Position numbers and translations under genes: made by a program. From Pseudomonas oryzihabitans (GTDB lineage: Bacteria > Pseudomonadota > Gammaproteobacteria > Pseudomonadales > Pseudomonadaceae): a stretch of 64,000 nucleotides of DNA. The notes under the pieces are model-generated. The model saw nothing but the letters and a program-made list of their open reading frames with translations. It was not told where the DNA came from and ran no database searches. The stretch lies in assembly GCF_006384975.1 (NCBI RefSeq), contig NZ_CP021645.1, positions 896,001 through 960,000 of the forward strand, given 5' to 3'. This document shows, in pieces, positions 9,001 through 15,016 of the stretch (position 1 is the stretch's first letter; every line of letters begins with the position of its first letter).

Positions 9001-10991
9001 CCGCCGTCAGCACCATCAACAACCGTGGCAACCTGGGCGCCGTATTCAAGGACGTGACGTCCTCGGACAGCCTCAAGAGCTACGCCATGGCCGGTGCCTC
9101 TGCGGGCATCCTGCAGATGGCCGGCTATGACGCGACCAAGCTCAAGTTCGATACGGCCAGTGCCCAGGCGGTCGGCACCAAGCTCATGGCCGACACCCTG
9201 GCCCGCACCCTCATTTACGGTGGCAGCTTCCAGGACAACCTCAAGCAGGCGGCCTTGGGAACCGCCGTCGGTATCGCGGGCGTCAATGCGGCGAACGCAA
9301 TCGGGGATCTAGGCCTCGCTAGCGGGAGCCTCTCTAAGATCGCGCTGCATGCTGCCCTGGGTGGCTTGATGGCCGAAGCCATGGGCGGTGACTTCCGTAG
9401 CGGCGCCTTGGCCGCCGGCGCCAGCGAAGCCATGGTGGGGATGCTGGGCGATAAATTCCTGCCGCCGGGCACCCAAAAAGGTAGCCCAGAGTATCAACGC
9501 GGCATGAGCAATCTGCTGGCCGCTTCGCAGTTGGTGGGTGTACTGGCCGCGAGCCTGAGCGATGGCGATATCCAGGCCGCTGCCACGGTAGCCGCCAACG
9601 CCACGGCGAATAACTACCTACGCCACCAAGACGTGGAGAACCTGGCCAAGGAGCTGCAAGGCTGCGAAGCCCGGGGCGATTGCCAGGCCGTCCGCGACAA
9701 GTACCAGGCCATCAGCGATGCCAACAGCGCGCGTGCCAAGAATTGCCAGCAAACGGGCGACTGTCAGCAGATCGAGCAAGAGATCCTGGCGGGCCAGCGG
9801 GCGATGGATCAACTGCACGGCTATGCCGACCAAGTGGTTAATGAGCAGTTTGCGAATCAACAACAAATAGACAGGAATACCGTTTCTAACAATATCATTG
9901 AGACTGGATACAAGGATCTAGAAAGTCAGCGTGAGCGTGAGCAAGCGCAGGCTCGCCAAGACGCTGAGCGTCTGAAAAATGACCCTGCCGCCCTGAAGCA
10001 GGAACTGAATGCCCAGGCCACGGACCTGGCGCGGAAGGATCTTGAGCAGCAGATGGCCAGCCAGGCCGACCAGCTTCGTGACAAGCTGGCAAACGATGCC
10101 GCTCTACGAGCAGAGGTTGGCGACCTCTTGGATTATCAGCAACGACTGGCAGGTGCTGCCGCCAATGTCGCCGGAGGTGCCAAGGCCATCGGCGAAATGC
10201 TCGAGCCGAGTGTCTGGGATCTGCTGACTCCGGCGGCTAAGGCAGTCAAGCTGGGCATGATCGTGGCCGCCCTGAAGGGAGGCGCCACTGAGTTCAAGAT
10301 TGGCAGCCAAGTGGCGGGCGATCTGGCCACTATCGAGCAACTGTCCGGCAAGCTGAATGACCTGAACGCCGGTAAGTTGCCTGGCGAAGCGGAGCTGTCG
10401 AAGTATTATGACAAGACGCCGTTGGGGCAGGCGATCAGTGAAGCCAATAAGACGGGTTTTGGTGGTGCAAAAGGAACGACAACTGCTGGGGAGCTTGCTG
10501 GCGCACCTGCCAAAAATCCATTGCTTGATGATTCGATTCCGAGAAATGGTGATCGTCTGGTCGTGAACCAAGGGCCCGCGCCTACTTGCGGACATAACTC
10601 CTGCGGTATGGTTCTGGATACGTTGGGCAAGGAGGTTGATATAGAATCTCTTATCCAAAGGATTGCGCCTTCTGAGGGTGGGATTTACGCTCGAGATGTC
10701 GCAAACCTGATGACTTCTGAAGGTGTTCCTGCAAGTGCCTTTGGAAGCAGAAATGTTGCTGATTTGGCCAGGTACACCGGTGATGGAACTCCGGTGGTTG
10801 TCCGCATTGTTGACAACACGAGAGGCACTGACTTCTCCCATTTTGTTGTGGTGGATGGGGTTACAACTAGAAATGGAATCTCCGTTGTAGCTATTCGCGA
10901 TCCGCATGGGTCGCAATACTTTAGTCCCGTCAGTACCTTTCAAAGAAATTTTTCAGGTGAGGTTGTTGTTCCTCGGAGTGCAATTAAGTGA
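3..10991 (+). CDS. cdiA: CdiA-type contact-dependent inhibition toxin, 5'-truncated by the window edge
   Basis: This is a secreted filamentous hemagglutinin/CdiA exoprotein, normally exported by a CdiB partner that would lie left of the window. The frame is open from base 3, and a GTG at 24 lies inside a repeat, so the true start is outside. Seen in order: Asn/Gly/Ser-rich FHA-1 repeats to about 5640; a non-repetitive AT-rich segment at about 5640-6400; a Pro/Gln-rich stretch; a conserved segment at about 7050-7480; FHA-2 repeats to about 8760; Ala/Gly-rich hydrophobic stretches at 8880-9480; Cys pairs (GCEARGDC, NCQQTGDC) at about 9655-9770; a charged pretoxin module at 9884-10470; and a variable toxin tail. 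The tail has TCGHNSCGM near 10587, SHFVVVDG near 10839 and RDPHG near 10900, the Cys-His-Asp layout of papain/C39-like peptidases. The architecture is certain. The peptidase call is by motif only, and deamidase activity is an alternative. Confidence 0.93.
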   Translation, partial: QLLNAQGVLTSAAALSLSGNQVNNDSGQLGSQGNLTATLGSLDQLNGQFISQGQLSLIADRLGNTGNSLVGGQNGVELRVTAVDNRGGEVSSQSGSVSLTGQSLLNSGGKVIAGSDLTASITTLDNSGSGLLSAKQGLRLSGQTLANGAGGVLNAGAGLQATLSGALNNAAGKLLAQGGLTLGSASLNNLGGLLSAQGALAVTTGDLGNTQGRLVGQAALNLTAASLDNRQGLVSSVGQQTLTVTGGAVQNDGGQLVTNSGLTLSSASLTNGSGTLSAKGAVSLTTTGALSNAQTGRLIGSDTFSVTAGSLANAGRLASAKDLQVTTASLTNSGELFSQAGLTLDLQHGSLSNASGALITAPGALVLKNLGDVRNAGELSSGQAFTLVAASLDNSGGKLISNASLTLRIARALANAKGVLSAAGLDIEAASLDNSAGMLTSHQDLKVMLAGDLLNGQGQLLSDGALGVTAANLDNRQGVISSAGQQTLTFTDGAVQNDGGQLVTDGGLTLSSTSLDNGAGTLSAKGAVSLTTTGALSNAQTGRLIGSDTFRLNAGSLTNAGRLTSAKDLSVTTASLTNSGELFSQAGLTLDLKNGSLTNASGGLITAPGALLLKNLNTVRNAGELSSGQAFTLAATSLNNSGGKLISNASLTLRIARALTNAKGALSATGLDVEAASLDNSAGVLTSHQDLSVKLAGDLLNGQGQLLSDGALGVAAANLDNRHGLVSSAGQQALTVTGGTVQNGGGQLVADGGLSLNSASLDNVAGTLSAKGAMSLTTGVLANSQKGRLVGGDRLTISALRLDNTAGLISAAKGLQLALSDGLSNGQGQLLSEGTLGITAANLDNRQGVISSAGQQTLTVTSGAVQNDGGQLVTDGGLTLSSASLDNGTGTLSAKGAVSLTTTGALSNAENGRLIGSDTVTVTAGSLTNAGRLASAKDLQVSTANLTNSGALFSQAGLTLDLQNGTLTNASGGLITAPGALLLNNLGTVRNAGELSSGQAFTLAATSLDNSGGKLVSNANLTLRIARALANAKGTLSAAGLDLQAASLANAGGTLVSRGALSVTTTGLLDNSADGLFSAATTLDVTANSLTNSGGSLLAKGAAAVTTGQLDNTAKGLINSQAKLTLTADHLDSSNGGEVSAKGDLQLTLGELKQQGGRLIGEGALALDLGRSGGTGNLDNTGGLITTTGVLSFAHLNQVTNTSGEISSAQSFDLIAQALDNSKGKLISQGLLKVQAGQITNDGGLLSGWQGLTVIGSNLSNRQSGTLSSKAGDVTATLTGTLDNGDNGALATQGALTVTAANLNNTGGVLSSGGAQTLTVTGTLQNGSQGLIDAKGTLTVNAGQYANGGTTQAQQALSVSADNLDNSGGTLSGQAAVTLDLLGALTNSGGAVLAQGDLLLKRATQVANRKGRLNSGGLLTLLVGGLDNSAGGTLAGQSGLRLTASGQVSNGGDGLLASQGGALSVTASALDNSGGTLQSATGLTVATGSGTVGNAGGKLLAQNGDLSITAGSLDNRGGILASLQGAFTAGISGLLANGGQGQTGGTIQAQRLDLSAGTLSNYNGKLSALGGDALIQASSVDNRNGSLYGKGLVRVRGGSFDNSGDNDGQVFGNQIDFSLSGALNNRLGIIESNSTLSLAAASLDNTNGRLRALGSGGTTLLNLGGTLDNTNGRLESANQNLQLNLGGLTNTNGTLLHVGTGTFGLGLPLLQNAGGSVTSNGTLTLSGSSWTNSSTLQVANLVVNVDNLTQTGSGQLLASNSFNGNGGNWTNDGLISAGGNFSLALGGTYQGVGRLSSGYDFTLNAGQLLLDNPNARLTAGSGTTTFNIGGLLRNQARITSAGNFTLNAGQVDNRGTLGAAGNLAISTPSLTNQNSSLIFSGGNMAFGVNDFTNRYADVYSLGRLLVARDSSATQRASRFENISATMESAGDMTLRVDEIINRKDILNYNEQFLSGDIAYECLNCKGRYYDLYYYVTQKLKRVISADSRSASLLSGGSLQADSNNFSNRYSVISASRDIDIRTGNFENTGAADSVVERFLQYRNPNDSESKDVFYSLIGEGGAVNEYNKYMAERKHRYLETVRFGGRDGGTETRFLNRNEQVLNESNPDYSPSRQVALPGIFSTYTQVDSRETVTSTGASAMAVVQAGGSVRIEASQNLSNGLVQQGIGAQRGGNRTQNTQVPGVAVQTTVTFNSQLPPDLAQQQVNPTTLPGFSLPTGQNGLFRLSGQQNSAADINTGSQAQWLAKSQAAVGDQVNTQIATYTAGRIGDIAKALVGTQTEAVASLQIRTPTDTPLANQMALGTLAQASKLVDSTTNQPATGGSKLRWSPLAEGSLKKVVAAQGIMAPEVSVVLPTTVGHDLPHRYLVETNPALTDLKQFMSSDYLLGNLNYNPDTSWKRLGDGLYEQRLVQQAIVARTGQRFIDGLTSDEAQFKYLMDNAIASKQALGLSVGVSLTAAQVAALTHDIVWMEDQVINGEHVLVPVLYLANANNRLAPNGALIQGSDVTLIAGNELTNAGTLRATNNLTATATSNLVNSGLIQSGDRLSLTSTLGDITNRAGGIISGRDVSLTASRGDILNERTVTTHTANYAGQTLREDYADTAARIEASNNLSLIAGRDINNVGSVLSAGGNATLIAGRDVNLVNAQTQTGRSSGANNTSSSITQLTGSLTAGRDLGIGAGRDLTAVATTLSAGRNASLAAQENLTLGVAANESHSYSKSKKTTRQEDHVDQQITTLTAGGNVSLVARQGDLTLVASKVAAGGEAYLYAGQDLNLLAAQDSDYSLYDMKKKGSFGAKKTKRDEVTDVRNLGSEIKAGGDITLQSEGNQTYQAAKLQSGKDLTLDSGGSITFEAVKDLHQESHEKSNNNAFWVSSKGKGQTDETLRQTQIIAEGKVSIQAVEGLKIDVKEVNGQTVSQTIDAMVKADPNLAWIKQAEARGDVDWRQVKEIHDSFKYSNSGLGPASQMIIAIAMAVIIGPMAGGLMGGTVTQAAITTAATNAAVSTINNRGNLGAVFKDVTSSDSLKSYAMAGASAGILQMAGYDATKLKFDTASAQAVGTKLMADTLARTLIYGGSFQDNLKQAALGTAVGIAGVNAANAIGDLGLASGSLSKIALHAALGGLMAEAMGGDFRSGALAAGASEAMVGMLGDKFLPPGTQKGSPEYQRGMSNLLAASQLVGVLAASLSDGDIQAAATVAANATANNYLRHQDVENLAKELQGCEARGDCQAVRDKYQAISDANSARAKNCQQTGDCQQIEQEILAGQRAMDQLHGYADQVVNEQFANQQQIDRNTVSNNIIETGYKDLESQREREQAQARQDAERLKNDPAALKQELNAQATDLARKDLEQQMASQADQLRDKLANDAALRAEVGDLLDYQQRLAGAAANVAGGAKAIGEMLEPSVWDLLTPAAKAVKLGMIVAALKGGATEFKIGSQVAGDLATIEQLSGKLNDLNAGKLPGEAELSKYYDKTPLGQAISEANKTGFGGAKGTTTAGELAGAPAKNPLLDDSIPRNGDRLVVNQGPAPTCGHNSCGMVLDTLGKEVDIESLIQRIAPSEGGIYARDVANLMTSEGVPASAFGSRNVADLARYTGDGTPVVVRIVDNTRGTDFSHFVVVDGVTTRNGISVVAIRDPHGSQYFSPVSTFQRNFSGEVVVPRSAIK
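702..3130. repeat. Tandem DNA repeats of 738 bp inside the cdiA FHA-1 region
   Basis: The codons for the phrase (V/I)SS(V/A)GQQ fall at 702, 1440, 2178 and 2550. The first three are exactly 738 bp (246 codons) apart; the last follows after 372 bp, so the third unit has lost an internal part. Between them run near-identical stretches coding TLSAKGAVSLTTTGALSNA and GELFSQAGLTL. All spacings are multiples of three, so the frame is kept. This DNA-level repetition sits on top of the roughly 20-residue FHA repeat and implies unequal recombination that lengthens or shortens the stalk. Confidence 0.85.
5640..6400 (+). other. AT-rich variable segment of cdiA, putative receptor-binding region
   Basis: The regular FHA repeat stops and is replaced by non-repetitive sequence rich in Tyr, Arg and charged residues, including two Cys (ECLNCKG, near 5880). 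Base composition shifts visibly to AT-rich here, while both flanks are strongly GC-rich. In characterised CdiA proteins the receptor-binding domain lies between FHA-1 and the following Tyr/Pro-rich region, the position seen here. The role is inferred from position and composition, not from a recognised family. Confidence 0.55.
7252..8890. repeat. FHA-2 region duplicated at 18423-20060
   Basis: Codons for QRFIDGLTSDEAQFKYLMDN, the VINGEHVLVPVLYLANANN segment, the FHA-2 repeats and the ADPNLAWIKQAEA segment recur in the same order at 18423-20060. Long nucleotide stretches are near identical. The two copies diverge after about 8890/20060. The duplication gives well over 1 kb of homology through which the distal C-terminal half could be exchanged. 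Confidence 0.85.
9884..10470. repeat. Shared pretoxin module, with further copies at 11673-12240, 13581-14060 and 15067-15630
   Basis: A charged, probably helical segment (NNIIETGYKDLESQ, LKNDPAALKQELN, EMLEPSVWD, KLGMIVAALK, GEAELSKYYDKTPLGQAIS) precedes the toxin of the main cdiA. It recurs, nearly identical in nucleotide sequence, in front of three unrelated toxin domains downstream. Similarity ends abruptly after the Gly-rich FGGAKG/SGGAK motif, which therefore marks the constant-to-variable boundary in this CdiA family. The copies supply homology for cassette exchange. Confidence 0.9.
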
Positions 10992-11344
10992 GATTAAATA
11001 TTGATTTTCCTAAAAACATGATTACGGATGAATTGCTCAGGCAGGAACGAATACCGTGCTTTTGCAAGGTTTCAAAAGAGTTTGAAATTTCGTTTTCGGA
11101 TACTGTCCCTGAGTCATCGGGGGTGGTATCAGAATGGGATCGTAGAGAGCTGGAGTTAAGAGCCGTTGCAGGAGCGGGAGGTCGATATACGCATTTCGCT
11201 AATGGTTTGATTACATTGCAGAAAATTGATGAAGGCGCTTACAAGATCCTTGATCTTGACATGTTTTATAGAAGTTACGGCTGGTGCGCTGTCTTACGGG
11301 GTGGGGAGTATGCGCCTCCTGGAAATTTTTGGGATGAAGAGTAA
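10988..11344 (+). CDS. cdiI: Putative CdiI immunity protein for the cysteine-peptidase-like toxin
   Basis: This 118-residue protein starts with GTG at 10988 and overlaps the cdiA stop codon (GTGA), so it is translationally coupled. No signal peptide or membrane segment is visible, which suits a cytoplasmic protein binding the toxin. The sequence is acidic with an aromatic-rich C-terminal half (DLDMFYRSYGWCAV). I do not recognise a named immunity family. The role rests on its position directly behind the toxin and its small size, which is the standard cdiA-cdiI arrangement. The DNA is more AT-rich than the cdiA body, typical of exchanged cassettes. Confidence 0.7.
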   Translation: MRLNIDFPKNMITDELLRQERIPCFCKVSKEFEISFSDTVPESSGVVSEWDRRELELRAVAGAGGRYTHFANGLITLQKIDEGAYKILDLDMFYRSYGWCAVLRGGEYAPPGNFWDEE

Positions 11345-11387
11345 AGGCATTTCTGATGAATGCTAGGCTGGGGATTCAATTGTATGA

Positions 11388-11675
11388 ATGGACTCTCTCA
11401 GTCGAATTCCGAATCCAATCATTGATTATGCGTTTAGAAATGGTGCAAAAGCGGCAGGTGCAGTCAATGAAACGGCTGGTTCGATCAGAGGCGTCAATCC
11501 CTGCTTTCCAGAGGCCGGGCCGACTCATAACTGCATAAACTGTTCAATTGCAACTGATGCAACCTTGGCAGAAAATCCGGCTTCAGCGCTTCCGATAAAG
11601 TCAACAGATGGTGTCCAGGCCGCTGCCACGGTAGCCGCCAATGCCATGGCGAATAACTACCTGCGCCATCACTAA
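11388..11675 (+). pseudogene. Tox-PL-like papain-fold toxin remnant fused to a displaced cdiA piece
   Basis: The frame reads an N-terminal toxin-type stretch including NPCFPEAGPTHNCINCSIAT and then ATLAENPASALP. This resembles the start of the papain-fold toxin 1 (Tox-PL, glutamine deamidase) family, where Asn-Cys-x-x-Cys holds the catalytic Cys. At about 11612 it switches to VQAAATVAANA-ANNYLRH, a copy of cdiA 9571-9632. At about 11673 the DNA jumps to a copy of cdiA 9887 onward in another frame. The His- and Asp-bearing halves of the domain are absent, so it is a dead fragment. Family assignment is from memory of the motif. Confidence 0.6.
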
Positions 11676-12729
11676 CAATATCATTGAGACTGGATACAAG
11701 GATCTAGAAAGTCAGCGTGAGCGTGAGCAAGCGCAGGCCCGCCAAGACGCTGAGCGTCTGAAAAATGACCCTGCCGCCCTGAAGCAGGAACTGAATGCCC
11801 AGGCCACGGACCTGGCGCGGAAGGATCTTGAGCAGCAGATGGCCAGCCAGGCCGACCAGCTGCGTGACAAGTTGGCAAGCGATGCCGCTTTGCGGGCCGA
11901 GGTTGGCGACCTTTTGGACTACCGGGAGCGGCTGTCAGGTGCTGCCGCCAATGTCGCCGGAGGTGCCAAGGCCATCGGCGAAATGCTCGAGCCGAGTGTC
12001 TGGGACCTGCTGAGTCCGGCGGCCAAGGCGGTCAAGCTGGGCATGATCGTGGCCGCCCTGAAGGGAGGCGCCGCCGAGTTCAAGATTGGCAGTCAAGTAG
12101 CGGGCGAGTTGGCTACTATCGAGCAACTGTCCGGTAAGCTGAATGACCTGAACGCCGGTAAGCTGCCAGGCGAGGCGGAACTGTCGAAGTATTATGACAA
12201 GACGCCGTTGGGGCAGGCGATCAGTGAGGCAAGGGCGACAGGTTCTGGAGGGGCAAAAACAAATCTAGAAGGCTATCCAACACTTGCTAGGCCGAATCAA
12301 ACTACACCTGGCAATGTGATTCTTGGTGATCTTGACTCACTTGGCCGTCCTACGGGGGTAACTGCAGTACTTAAGCCGGAAACATTGGGTGGTGGTTCCA
12401 GTGCTAACCCTGCAATTCGCCCACCGGGCTTCGAGGGGCAGGGAGCTAATCATGCACGTGGGCATTTGCTCGCTAATTCACTTGGGGGCGCCGGCGATGA
12501 CGCAAGAAACCTGGTGACGCTTTTTCAGCGCAACGCAAATCATCCCAATATGAGTTCATTTGAGCGTCAAGTGAAGGCCGCTATTCAGAATGGAGAGACC
12601 GTTAGCTATAGAGCAATTCCGATTTACAAAGGGAGTGATCCGATACCTACGGGGGTTACATTGACTGCTCGTGGGTCAGGAGGTTTTAATCTCGATGTTT
12701 CAATTCCAAACATAAATGGAGTTAGATAA
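11641..12729 (+). CDS. Orphan CdiA C-terminal cassette with DNA/RNA non-specific endonuclease toxin
   Basis: The open frame starts formally with ATG at 11641, but sequence related to CdiA begins at about 11673 (TNNIIETGYK). An internal ATG at 11839 could also serve, and no secretion domain is attached. Residues up to about 200 are the shared pretoxin module. The tail carries ANHARGHLLANSLGG, DARNLVTL, then N-x-M-x-x-FE, the layout of the Endonuclease_NS_2 nuclease family in which the RGH histidine is catalytic and a later Asn helps bind metal. It would degrade nucleic acid in a target cell if joined to a full cdiA. The SUKH gene starting two bases downstream is the matching immunity gene. Confidence 0.8.
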   Translation: MPWRITTCAITNNIIETGYKDLESQREREQAQARQDAERLKNDPAALKQELNAQATDLARKDLEQQMASQADQLRDKLASDAALRAEVGDLLDYRERLSGAAANVAGGAKAIGEMLEPSVWDLLSPAAKAVKLGMIVAALKGGAAEFKIGSQVAGELATIEQLSGKLNDLNAGKLPGEAELSKYYDKTPLGQAISEARATGSGGAKTNLEGYPTLARPNQTTPGNVILGDLDSLGRPTGVTAVLKPETLGGGSSANPAIRPPGFEGQGANHARGHLLANSLGGAGDDARNLVTLFQRNANHPNMSSFERQVKAAIQNGETVSYRAIPIYKGSDPIPTGVTLTARGSGGFNLDVSIPNINGVR

Positions 12730-12731
12730 AT

Positions 12732-13265
12732 ATGATTACTGATTTGTTCAGTATCCTTCCTCCTACGCGCGAGCAGCGCTTTTTTGATGATATGACTTGG
12801 TCTCATTTTGAGTCCGCATGGCAAGTCAGTCTGCCTAAAGACTTTAAGGGGTTTATATCTGTATATGGTGGAGGGGTGATTGATGATTTTGTATGGATCC
12901 TTAGTCCTTTCTCGAAAAATTCTAATTTAAATTTTGAAAAAAGCAGGTATTTTCGAGAAGCTTACCTTGTGATGCAGCAGGATTTTCCGTTGGACTATCC
13001 AAGACCAAATTACCCTTTGCCAGGTTCGTTCTTACCTTGGGCGGTAACGGACAATGGAGAGACTTTTTTTTGGGTTGTTTCCGGAGAAGCTGACTCATGG
13101 AAGGTTGGTATTCATAGTGTCGATCAAGGAGAGGAGGAGATTTATAATTTAGGGTGTGTCGAGTTCTTATTGGGTCTCCTTCGTGGGGATTTTTTATCAA
13201 AAATTTTGCCTAGGCAATTCCCGCCGGTAGGCATAGAAAAGCATATATTTACAGCGGTTGAATAA
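12732..13265 (+). CDS. SMI1/KNR4 (SUKH) family immunity protein
   Basis: This 177-residue cytoplasmic protein lies directly after the endonuclease cassette. The N-terminal half shows the SUKH hallmark: a Trp-rich start (TWSHFESAWQVSLPKDFKGF) followed by the VYGGGVIDDFVW turn, and a later FLPWAVTDNGETFFWVV strand pair. SUKH proteins are the most common immunity partners of nuclease toxins in polymorphic toxin systems, so protection against the adjacent endonuclease is the natural reading. The DNA is clearly more AT-rich than the toxin's shared module. The family is well supported; the pairing is inferred from position. Confidence 0.82.
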   Translation: MITDLFSILPPTREQRFFDDMTWSHFESAWQVSLPKDFKGFISVYGGGVIDDFVWILSPFSKNSNLNFEKSRYFREAYLVMQQDFPLDYPRPNYPLPGSFLPWAVTDNGETFFWVVSGEADSWKVGIHSVDQGEEEIYNLGCVEFLLGLLRGDFLSKILPRQFPPVGIEKHIFTAVE

Positions 13266-13580
13266 TAGCAAGGCTTCTTGTTTTTGAATTTTATTGAGTT
13301 GGTGTGATTACGCAGGGTGGCTGTTATCAGCTTGGCGGAAACCTCAAGATGGTAGTGTGGTGTCGTGATTATGTGTGGTTATGGTGGCTTTTACATCTAT
13401 AACACATATAGCTTTAATAGGCTTCGGTGATATCGATTATTTGTTGCTGTATAAGATTCAATTTTTCTGTTTAAAGTGGATTTATTCCCTTGACTCGAAG
13501 TGGTGCGCGTCGTGCCGCTTCAAGCATTTTATTTTTAGTATTCTCCCTGTCGATCCCTAACAATCTGAGCACGTTCGATC
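13266..13580. other. Spacer between cassettes, no gene recognised
   Basis: This AT-rich stretch of about 315 bp holds only a 61-codon frame (13375-13560) rich in Ile, Phe and Leu, with no recognised family and no convincing ribosome-binding site. It probably represents debris from earlier cassette exchange. The CdiA-like sequence resumes at about 13581. Confidence 0.5.
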
Positions 13581-13838
13581 AAACAGCTTCAAAACGTCCA
13601 GGCAGCCGAACTGGCGCGGCAGGACCTGGAGCTGCAGATGGCCAGCCAGGCCGACCAACTGCGTGACAAGTTAGCTAACGATGCCGCTCTACGGGCTGAG
13701 GTTGGCGGCCTCTTGGACTACCAGCAACGACTGGCAGGTGCGGCCTCTAATGTCGCCGGAGGAGCCAAGCTCATCGGCGAAATGCTCGAGCCGACTGTCT
13801 GGGACGTGCTGACTCCGGCGGCAAGGCGGTCAAGCTAA
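13581..13838 (+). pseudogene. Pretoxin module fragment, frameshifted from the DUF6883 toxin frame
   Basis: From about 13581 the frame reads LQNVQAAELARQDLELQMASQADQLRDKL and onward, matching the shared pretoxin module. Near 13815 one base is missing compared with the other copies (gcggcaaggcggtcaag here, gcggccaaggcggtcaag at the 12018 copy), which sends translation to a stop at 13836. The downstream half continues in the shifted frame. Either a real disabling deletion or a sequence error would explain it. Confidence 0.75.
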
Positions 13839-13840
13839 GC

Positions 13841-14416
13841 ATGATCGTGGCCGCCCTGAAGGGAGGCGCCGCTGAGTTCAAGATTGGCAGTCAAGTAGCG
13901 GGCGAGCTGGCTACTATCGAGCAACTGTCCGGTAAGCTGAATGACCTGAACGCCGGTAAGCTGCCAGGCGAAGCGGAGCTGTCGAAGTATTATGACAAGA
14001 CGCCGTTGGGGCAGGCGATTAGTGAAGCCAATAAGACGGGTTTTGGAGGTGCAAAAGGAGTTCCAGAGCTTGTCGAGGGAGCTCATTCACTTATAGGTGC
14101 CAATCGTGCGGTTATCGATCCACGCAAGCTCACAGACTACGCATTGAATCCAGATCATCCGGTTGGTGGTAACAAAGCACGTGTTTTTGAATCGGCACTC
14201 GGATTTACGAAGGACAATTCTGATCTGCTTATGAAGCAGCTTAAGGAGGGGGTAATGAACAATACACCAATTCCTGGAAAGGTGGATCAATATGGTGCTC
14301 GCTTTACCGTAGATATTCCTGTTATGGGGCCGGATGGAAGCGGAGTCGTTAGGAGTGGATGGATTTATAAGCCCGGCTCAAGCACTCCAGAGCTGACAAC
14401 AATTTTTGTGAAGTAA
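13841..14416 (+). CDS. Orphan CdiA C-terminal cassette with DUF6883-type toxin
   Basis: This 191-residue frame opens at ATG 13841, immediately after the frameshift. Its first 75 residues are the shared pretoxin module (KLGMIVAALK counterpart to GFGGAKG). The tail reads ANRAVIDPRKLTDYALN, HPVGGNKARVFESALGF and SGWIYKPGSSTPELTTIFV, the pattern I associate with DUF6883, a C-terminal toxin domain of polymorphic toxins. Its biochemical activity is not known to me. The neighbouring DUF4926 gene is the usual companion of this domain. Without an upstream secretion part, and with the frameshift, it is silent unless recombined into a full cdiA. Confidence 0.68.
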   Translation: MIVAALKGGAAEFKIGSQVAGELATIEQLSGKLNDLNAGKLPGEAELSKYYDKTPLGQAISEANKTGFGGAKGVPELVEGAHSLIGANRAVIDPRKLTDYALNPDHPVGGNKARVFESALGFTKDNSDLLMKQLKEGVMNNTPIPGKVDQYGARFTVDIPVMGPDGSGVVRSGWIYKPGSSTPELTTIFVK

Positions 14417-14421
14417 TTTAT

Positions 14422-14619
14422 ATGTCTTTAAAAGTTAATGAAGTCGTGCGCCTATTAGAGGATATTCCTGCTGAGGGGGTTTATAGTGGAAGCCTCGGGG
14501 TAATAGTAGCCGTCTTCTCGGGGCCTGAGGAGGCTTATGAGGTTGAGTTCTGCAATGAGAAAGGTGCCAGCACTGCACAGGTGGCACTGAGACCGTCTCA
14601 GTTTGAGGTTATGACATAA
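14422..14619 (+). CDS. DUF4926 family immunity protein
   Basis: This is a 65-residue protein with the compact SH3-like pattern of DUF4926: NEVVRLLEDIPAEGVYSGSLG, then VIVAVFSGPEEAYEVEFCNEKG, then a final strand. It begins six bases after the DUF6883 toxin stop. DUF4926 genes commonly sit behind DUF6883 toxins, so it is taken as the immunity partner. It is intact although the toxin frame upstream is broken, as expected if it still gives protection against kin carrying the active toxin. Confidence 0.72.
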   Translation: MSLKVNEVVRLLEDIPAEGVYSGSLGVIVAVFSGPEEAYEVEFCNEKGASTAQVALRPSQFEVMT

Positions 14620-15016
14620 TTAATTTATTGTAAAAGCCACTATCAGAGCAGGCTGCAAGGAGAGAACCCTACTGATTTTGGTCTCATGACGGTTTTTCCT
14701 AGCGACAGCTGGCTAAGCTTGGCAAGCTAAATTAAGAAAGCTTGGATTGGTGAAGAGTAAAAATAACCTTGGCGCTGCTGAGGCTTTTTTCCACTCGATG
14801 ATTTGTGCAAAGCAACCCTGCATTACTCGAATGTGTGTCTGCTCGTTGACCTCTTCCTCGTCCTGTTACATCCAATAACCGCGTAGCTTGATACCAGGGA
14901 ACGTTTGTTACCCGCTTTGGGGCGGTTAAAGGTGGGGCGTTTTCGTTCAGTCTTAAAAGCTCCGACACGCCCTGCGCTGAGACCGTCGGTACTATGCTCA
15001 TGGCCGACACCCTGGC
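14620..15016. other. Degenerate spacer ending in a cdiA-like scrap
   Basis: No gene is supported in this 397-bp stretch. From about 14986 to 15016 the DNA (ggtactatgctcatggccgacaccc...) resembles cdiA 9171-9200, coding GTKLMADTLA, then breaks into the next cassette in another frame. It is therefore a recombination junction. The rest, AT-rich with poly-T and a GC-rich patch near 14910-14940, is unrecognised. Confidence 0.5.

Noticed and set aside
13375..13560. 61-codon frame between cassettes
   Set aside because: There is no ribosome-binding site, no family and no partner; it is AT-rich spacer that may read through by chance.
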